NCBI GenBank assembly: GCA_036023115.1 | Contig: JAYKKT010000089.1 | Span: forward strand, 19,897,001-19,961,000 | Direction: 5' to 3' | Origin: Brasenia schreberi | Taxonomy: Eukaryota; Streptophyta; Magnoliopsida; Nymphaeales; Cabombaceae | DNA length: 64,000 nucleotides | In this document: positions 57,688 through 64,000 of the stretch, one piece after another | Layout of the letters: each line of letters opens with the position of its first letter | Numbering within the stretch: the first letter of the stretch is position 1 | Notes under the pieces: generated by a model | The model's input: only the letters and a program-made list of their open reading frames with translations | What the model was told of the DNA's origin: nothing | The model's database searches: none | Translations under genes and position numbers: made by a program

Positions 57688-60577
57688 TGTAGACACCGAA
57701 AATTTTCACTTATTGGTTCTTAGGCCTGAAGTGAACCTTTTCGCAATCTACTTCGCTTTATGGGCGTGCCAGCTAGTTTACTTTAACTAGCAAAGTATGT
57801 TTTGAAAACAATCTGACTTTTGAAAGGCGATTGTAGGCAAGCGGGATTTTTACGTCGCAGACCTTCTTGCACCGATGCGCAAGGGTCAGTCTGTACGCTT
57901 AGAGACTTCGTTTTGAAACAAGTTTAACTCAAAATATATTTTGAATGAAGAAGTGTTTTAAAACCTTTTGAAAACCATGCATTTGGGCGATTTTGACTTT
58001 GTAAGGGTTGGACGACCCTAAGTCTTGCACGATTTGATTCGGGTTTGTACGATTCTCAGATTTTAGATCACGTGGATTTGCACGTGCCTAAGTCTTTCTT
58101 TTTATCCCTTTATGGGCCACCTAGGTGTGTGTTATGAACACTCCACTACATGGGGCGAATTTGAGCGGGAGTACGGGGCTTGCTTCGATGCAATATGCGT
58201 CCTACCTCGTGGTATGGCGTAGATGCAATGCAAACTCACGCTACTCCAAAGGGAAAACCCGAAATTAAAAGGCAATGCCGAAGGGAAATTGCCGAAGGGA
58301 AATGACTTGTAAAGTAAATAGCCGAAGGGAAATGACTTGTAAAGTAAATAGCGGAAGGGGAAATATGGCTATATCTTAAGAGCGGAAAGGCTCAATTGTG
58401 TAAGTGTGTGTCGTGTATATATTGAAAGACAACGCACACGACTTGAACCTTAAAACCCGAATCTTAAAGACGTAGCCGAAAGAAATACTTTATATAGAGT
58501 ATATGTAGGGGCCCTTACTTGGGTCTTGTAAATAAGAGCGAAGGCTCAATGTGTGTGCGTGCTTGAATTGAAAGACTTACACACACGACATGAAATGAAA
58601 CCCAAATATAAATTGCAGTATGCCTTGACTAAGGTCTTGGGAGTAAGAGCGAAGGCTCAATGTGTGTGAGTGTAGAATTGAAGTACTACGCACACGACAT
58701 AAATGAAACCCAAATATAACTGCAATAAGGCCTTTACTAAGGTCTTGGGAGTAAGAGCGAAGGCTCAATGTGTGTGCGTGTGGAAAATGGAAAGACAACA
58801 CACACGACTTAATTAAAAACCCCCTTGACTTAAAATATATAAATATAACTATATATTAAGGGCTGGTTAGGCCCGTGTGTGTGCAAGAAGTGTACGACTA
58901 AGAGCGGAAAGGCTCAAGTGCGTGTGTGTGTGGGTGTGTCAAACCACGTTATTACAATCGGGGGGAGACGAAGCTCCTTTACTACAACCCCGTATCAAAA
59001 TTTAATTGAATATAAAGCAAGTTAATGTAATAGACCAAGTTTAGACACTTACAAATAGCTGGTCCATGTTCAACTTGCTTGCACGTGGGCTCACGGTTCA
59101 CCTTGGGCAGCCAAGAGGGGGTTATCCTAGGGGGCTTTGAGGGAGGTTCTATGGGGCACGATTAGGGTCTTAGGGGAACTAAGGTTCGGCCAAGACGGGG
59201 GCTGTGTAAGGTCTGTCCTAGGGTCTGTCCTAGGGTACAGGTCACGGCCAGGGTGCAGGTTAGGTCGGCAGGAAGGTGGTCAAGTCGGCAGGAAGGCGTC
59301 GGGCGCAGCAATCGGGCGCCTGGCGTGGGCGCTGGGCGCTGGGCGCTGGCGGGCGTCTGGCGCTGGGCGCTGGGCGCTGGCGGGCGTCTGGCGCTGGGCG
59401 CTGGGGCGCGGGATGGCGTCAGGGCGCGGGATAGCGTCAGGGCGCGGGATGGCGTCAGGGCGCGGGATAGCGTCAGGGCGCGCGGACAGCGTCAGGGTGC
59501 GCACGGCAGGCGCGGTCCGGTTAGGTTTAGGTTGGTTCAAGTCTAGGGTTAGGTTTGGTCGAACCTAGGTTGGGTTAGGGCTAGGTTTAGTTAGGCTTAG
59601 GTTCAGTTGGGGTTAGGTAGGTTCGAACCTAGGCTAGGTTGGGGTTAGGTTTAGAGGGGTGTAGAGAGAATGGCTAGGTTAGGTTAGGCTTACCTCTTGG
59701 AGCCGGTCCTCTTGGCTTGAGCCCACGTCTCCATGGTTGCAGCCTCTTGGTCCAGCCCACCTTTGTTGCAGCCCCTAGGTCTAGACCCACTTAGCCCACA
59801 TGGCTTGAACCCACCTCACCCAATGAGCCCACATGGCTAGGTCTATCACTCCCTCTCTCTCCTCCCAAATATTTGCATGAACCCTTTACATGGACCCCCT
59901 CACCTCTATTTATAGAGATTTGAGGTGGGTCTTGGATTTGGGTTTGGGTTTGGGGTTTGGATCCATACCCAAATCCAAACACTATTTGGATCTGGATATT
60001 GGATCTCGGATATTTTGAGATCTGTATCCGATCCAAACCCAATATTTTTATGGATACGGATCTGGATATTTTGATCCAGATCCGATCCAATCCAAACACT
60101 ATTTGGATCCAATCCAAATCCAAACACTATTTGGATCGACCCAAACACTATTTGGATTGGCCCAAATCCAAACACTATTCATTACATGGATTTGGATCTG
60201 GATATATATGGTCCAGATCCAAATCAAAATTTCTTTGGACAGTCCTTCTTGGCTTCTCGAGGCGAACGATCTGTGCGGGCACTGGCTTCATCAGCGCTCC
60301 GTCTGGTGCTGGGTTTTCCCCAACTTTGTCGTTCGGACTCCGTTTCGCCGTTCTGGACTCCGTTGAGCTTTTCATCAAAATGGGCTCTGCTTTCTTTTGT
60401 TTTTTTTTATCAGGGAGTGGCTTCTGAAGCTCTGGGCTTGAATCCTCTTCGGGCCTAGGGTCTTCTTTTGCCTTCTGTACCTGTTTTCACATTTCAAAAC
60501 AGGTCGTCGTTTTGGCTCAAACGAGCTTTTTGGTGTTTTGAGAGTTTTTGAAAAATAGAAGATTTGGGGTGTTTACA
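57688..60577 (-). repeat. Right (5') LTR of element D
   Basis: 2890 bp, nearly identical to 50751-53658. TATA box 59906-59914 (minus), 18-bp repeats 59406-59495, U5 hairpin 57858-57885. Confidence 0.93.
59906..59914 (-). promoter_or_regulatory. TATA box in the 5' LTR of element D
   Basis: Minus strand TATAAATAG in a CTCTATAAATAGAGG context; the likely active promoter for the 468-residue ORF. Confidence 0.6.
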
Positions 60578-61130
60578 GAACCCTTCAACAAACTGTTGAG
60601 GAAGGGTACGAAATTCTTATGGGATGACGAATGCCAAAAGTCCTTCGAGAGACTAAAGGCATACTTGGTTAATCCCCCCGTTTTGAATCCTCCAAAACAA
60701 GGAAAACCGCTTTTATTATACATCTCCGTGCATGTAAACGCTTTAGGAGCCCTGTTGGCTCAATACGAGGATGACACCCACAAGGAGTATGCCATCTACT
60801 ATATTTCGAAAACTCTCTTGGCTTATGAACGAAATTATCAAGCCATAGAGAAGACGTGCTTGGCCCTAGTCTGGGCCTGCCAGAAATTCAGACACTATTT
60901 CCTAGATCATGAGATCTGGATAGTGTCCAAGCTTGATCCAATCAAGCACTTGTTCGAAAAACCCATTCTCACGGGTAGATTGGGCAAATGGCAACTCCTT
61001 CTAATGGAGTATGATTTGAAATACCATCACCAGATCTCCATTAAAGGGCAAGCCCTTGCAGATTACGTGGCTGACTTCCCCTTGGAGGACGCATATCCCA
61101 CTCTTGTCGAAATGCCTGATGAAGGCATAT
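60578..61130 (+). pseudogene. RNase H region of element C (continues from 50750)
   Basis: After the second GAACC the reading continues EPFNKLLRKGTKFLWDDE and runs through the connection and RNase H1 domain (LLLYISVHVNALGALLAQ, then CLALVWACQKFRHYF). It ends at VEMPDEGI near 61126. In X the second RNase H and integrase follow. Here the sequence switches through about 10 unplaced bases to LTR K, which ends the frame at 61157-61159. This is the right edge of the permuted element. Confidence 0.87.
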
Positions 61131-61139
61131 CCCACATTT

Positions 61140-61545
61140 TCAAATCGTGCAAGACTTAGGCTATTTCGATGCACGCCCATCGTGCCTAAGTAGATTAAAA
61201 TTTGAAAGACTTAGGGTCGTCCAACCCTTACAAAGTCAAAATCGCCCAAATGCATGGTTTTCAAAAGGTTTTAAAACACTTCTTCATTTCAAAATATATT
61301 TTGAGTTAAACTTGTTTCAAAACGAAGTCTCTAAGCGTACAGACTGACCCTTGCGCATCGGTGCAAGAAGGTCTGCGACGTAAAAATCCCGCTTGCCTAC
61401 AATCGCCTTTCAAAAGTCAGATTGTTTTCAAAACATACTTTGCTAGTTAAAGTAAACTAGCTGGCACGCCCATAAAGCGAAGTAGATTGCGAAAAGGTTC
61501 ACTTCAGGCCTAAGAACCCGCAAGTGAAAATTTTCGGTGTCTACA
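61140..61545 (+). mobile_element. Solo LTR K, right part (U5 end)
   Basis: Resumes the LTR left at 41010, minus about 0.25 kb, with a 66-bp extra block bounded by GACTTAGG repeats (about 61152-61220). It has the U5 hairpin (61348-61375) and CTAGTTAAAGTAAACTAG (61443-61460), and ends GTGTCTACA at 61545, followed by AGGGT. Confidence 0.87.
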
Positions 61546-62009
61546 AGGGTATGTTCGAAACGAACGGTTTGTGCGGGGCTTGATAGCATCAGTACTCCGT
61601 CTTGCATTGGGTCTTCGCCAACATGGTCGTCTGCTTCTGTTTTCACCTTCCGGAGATGATTTCACATGATTTTTGCTGATAACAGGGACTTGGACGTTCG
61701 AGATCCTGGGGATGAATCTAACACGAGAGTTGTTGTGCTGGGCTCGACATGTGCTCCGGTTTTAGGCTCTCTTTTGCTCTTCTGGTCCTGCTTTATCAGG
61801 CCAAGCCGCTTTGTGGGGTTTCAAAACATATTTTACAAGGTTTTAAAACAATATTATACATATTTTAAAAACATATATAGTTTAAACATATGTACAGGGT
61901 TTGTCTGGAAGGCTCCTGGGTTTCCAGACTCAAAATAGCCCTTTGGGGCTTCTTTTATAAAACCAAGTTATTTGAGAAGTTTGTGGGATTTCGGGGTGTT
62001 TACACCTAC

Positions 62010-62052
62010 CCTAGAAGAGACCTACGATTTAGACCTCTTATTCCGAGTCTAA
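62010..62052 (+). pseudogene. Last codons of the H gag-protease ORF
   Basis: The reading LEETYDLDLLFRV then TAA (62050-62052) completes the ORF that stops at 34310. The same ending occurs in A (27300-27336), Y and C. Confidence 0.85.
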
Positions 62053-62077
62053 CCCATAGTGTTTTCCCTTTGTAAGT

Positions 62078-64000
62078 ATGATGGAAGATCCCTTTCATAA
62101 AAGTACAAAAACATTTGAAAAACTTAAAATCGAAAAAATGCAAAAACCAAAAACATTGGAAAATCAAAAACTCGAAAATAGAGTAGTTTGTATAGTTCCT
62201 AAAGTTCTTGTTTTGCAAAAACCCAACAAAATTGAAAATCTACAAAATACCAAAAAGATTTTGTACATAGCTGCTCCTGATAGGGCTTTGGAAAAAGAAA
62301 AGGATTTCGAAAGGAAAGTTGTCTGCATAGCCAGACCAAAAATTTCGAAATCAATTGGAAATCCAAGAATAAAACCAGGTCTTTTGAAAACTCATGCATC
62401 AAATTCCCTCGGGTCTATAACCCATGAGAATGATCGAAGCCCAGAAGTGGATCCCCTTGAGGAAGATCCCACTTCTGAGCTCCCACAATTTCATAAAATT
62501 CTCGATTTTGAAAGACCTTCCAATTCAGCAGGAGGAGATTTCATAGAGGTGAACCTAGGGAGTGATTCCAATCCCAAACTCATCAAGATAGGCGCATGTT
62601 TGCATGAGCATGAAAGATCAGCATTCATTGCATTTCTACGAACCTATTTAGATGTGTTTGCATGGATGTATGAAGACATACCGGGCATAGACCCCAGCAT
62701 TGTCGAACATCGTCTTCCCCTAGATGCGGATGTAAAACCCATAAAGCAGAAGCTTAGGAAAATACACCCGAATGTACACACACAAGTCAAAGAGGGTTTA
62801 GAAGATCTGCTAAAAGCCAGATTTATAAAACCCATTGAGTATTCTGATTGGTTGTCAAACATCGTTGTAGTTCGAAAAACCAATGGGAAAATTCGAATAT
62901 GCATCGATTTTAGAAACCTGAACAAAGCCACTCCAAAGGATAACTATCCTTTACCGAACATAGATTTGATAGTCGATAGTACTGCAAATCATGAAATGTT
63001 TTCGTTTATGGATGGATATTCAGGCTATAATCAAATTAAATTAAGTCCACGAGATCAGGGTAAGACTGCATTCACAACCCCGTATGGCACATACTGCTAT
63101 ACAGTCATGCCCTTTGGACTGAAAAATGCCGGCGCGACATACCAGAGAGCCATGACCACGATCTTCCATGATCAAATTCATGAGCTCGTAGAAGTGTATG
63201 TTGATGATCTCTTGGCAAAATCCAAAACCCGATGCACTCATATCGAATGTTTGCAAAAGATTTTCGAAAGGCTTAGACTTTACAAAGTAAAGTTGAACCC
63301 TAAAAAATGTGTATTCGGGGTAGTGTCTGGAAAGCTTCTAGGCTTTATGGTAAGCCAAAGGGGTATAGAAGTCGACCCCTCTAAGTGTCGAGCCATCATA
63401 GACATGGCTCCACCCTCCAATCTCACACAAATTCGTAGCCTCCAGGGTCGATTATAGTCCGTTCGCCGATTTATATCAAATCTGGCGACTAGATGCGAAC
63501 CCTTCAACAAACTGTTGAGGAAGGGCACAAAATTTTTATGGGACGACGATTGCCAAAAGTCCTTCGAGAGACTAAAGGCATACCTGGTTAATCCTCCTGT
63601 TTTGAATCCTCCAAAGCAAGGAAAACCGCTTTTACTCTACATTTCCATGCATGCGAATGCTTTGGGAGCCCTATTGGATCAATACGAGGAGGACACCCAT
63701 AAGGAGTATGCCATCTACTATATTTCGAAAACTCTCTTGGCTTACGAAAGAAATTATCAAACCATGGAGCAGACGTGCTTGGCCCTAGTTTGGGCCTGCC
63801 AAAAATTTAGACACTATTTCCTAGATCACGAGATCTGGATAGTGTCCAAGCTTGATCCAATCAAGCACTTGTTCGAAAAACCCATTCTCGCTGGTAGATT
63901 GGGCAAATGGCAACTCCTAATGGAGTATGACTTCAAATACCATCACCAGGTCTCCATTAAGGGGCAAGCCCTAGCTGACTATGTGGCTAAGTTCCCCCTG
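62078..64000 (+). pseudogene. ORF2 of element H: pre-RT, RT and RNase H, cut by the window edge
   Basis: ATG 62078 opens MMEDPFHKSTKTFEK. The pre-RT acidic region is at about residues 115-150. RT has CIDFRNLNKA, FMDGYSGYNQ, FGLKNAGATYQ and YVDDLL (about 63196-63213), complete through CRAIIDMAPP. A single TAG at 63455-63457 stands where C has CAA (QSVRRF); the same frame then continues through RNase H to the window end. A 3-bp in-frame deletion lies near 63918. This is the best-preserved RT in the window. Apart from the nonsense codon it is uninterrupted, but its gag has several stops, so H is not autonomous. Confidence 0.9.

Larger units (their letters stand above)
50751..60577 (-). mobile_element. 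Element D: recent non-autonomous LTR retrotransposon
   Basis: 9827 bp with both LTRs, PBS, PPT and the GAACC duplication. The internal region is 4029 bp: one intact 468-codon ORF and 2.5 kb of decayed pol plus 3' UTR. Comparing the two 2.9-kb LTRs by eye I find about seven substitutions, two 1-bp indels and one 18-bp repeat-unit difference. With no RT core or integrase of its own, it must have been copied by another element's enzymes. It is shorter than B by about 0.6 kb in the RNase H remnant. Confidence 0.92.
41011..61139 (+). mobile_element. Element C: circularly permuted element inserted in LTR K
   Basis: The order is integrase (41012), 3' UTR, PPT (43029), one LTR (43043-46422), PBS (46428), gag, protease, G-patch, RT, then after D the RNase H ending at about 61130. 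Both outer edges fall inside pol and do not overlap. About 0.93 kb between them (second RNase H and integrase zinc finger) is missing. One LTR with a PPT on one side and a PBS on the other is the layout of a one-LTR circle. There is no target duplication at its edges, and about 0.25 kb of LTR K is lost there. Without D it is about 10.3 kb. Confidence 0.8.
34311..62004 (-). mobile_element. Solo LTR F, minus orientation, carrying all nested insertions
   Basis: F begins TGTAGACGC at 34311 and ends TTTACA at 62004, flanked by CCTAC. Its own sequence is 34311-35078, 36083-38282 and 61551-62004, about 3.42 kb in all, matching the length of the H and C LTRs. No F internal region is present, so it is a solo LTR left by LTR-LTR recombination. 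It carries the U5 hairpin (34488-34515), the telomere-like tract (37560-37920), a TATA box (about 37498-37506, minus) and a hairpin array (36083-36420). Confidence 0.9.

Overview
The whole window is plant-type retrotransposon DNA. I see no host protein-coding gene, rRNA or tRNA. The coding fragments belong to one group of Ty3/gypsy-like LTR retrotransposons. Gag has a C-x2-H-x4-H-x4-C knuckle. Downstream come a retropepsin-like protease, a G-patch-like segment, RT (YVDD), an RNase H, a second archaeal-type RNase H and a DDE integrase with a GPY motif. RNase H followed by a second RNase H before integrase is the known signature of the plant Tat/Ogre lineage. With LTRs of 2.8-3.5 kb and deep nesting, this points to a land plant, probably a seed plant, with a large repeat-rich genome. 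I cannot name the species.

Layout. (1) 1-12369: two rearranged elements joined head to head. A minus-strand LTR (1-3122) and pol (3123-7868) meet a plus-strand protease/G-patch/pre-RT piece (7869-9463) and a truncated plus LTR (about 9470-12369). The pair sits inside the 5' LTR of element A. (2) Element A (+): LTR piece 12370-13070, PBS 13075, decayed gag to 15068. It is interrupted by element B (-, 15069-26320, TSD GTTAG), resumes at 26321 with protease, G-patch and the start of ORF2, and is cut again at 27884. (3) Element H (+) starts at 27884: 5' LTR to 31340, PBS 31346, gag-protease-G-patch to 34310. It resumes at 62010 with RT and RNase H running off the right edge.

(4) Between the two parts of H lies a solo LTR F (-, 34311-62004, TSD CCTAC). 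F carries a 1-kb solo LTR G (35079-36077, TSD AACTC) and a solo LTR K (38283-61545, TSD AGGGT). K is split by element C (about 41011-61139). C is circularly permuted: integrase, PPT, one LTR, PBS, gag, protease, RT, RNase H. That is the order expected if a one-LTR circle had been opened and inserted. C is itself interrupted by D (-, 50751-60577, TSD GAACC). The longest chain is A > H > F > K > C > D.

B and D form a non-autonomous family. They have ordinary LTRs, PBS and PPT, but their pol is decayed and lacks the RT active-site region. D keeps one intact 468-codon ORF made of the gag-type coiled coil and the G-patch-like module, with no protease or polymerase. Its two LTRs are almost identical, so it moved recently and must have used enzymes supplied in trans. 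Several LTR and 3'-UTR secondary-structure motifs are shared by the autonomous and non-autonomous families and are the best candidates for cis signals. Most coding regions are broken, largely by CAG/CAA-to-stop changes.
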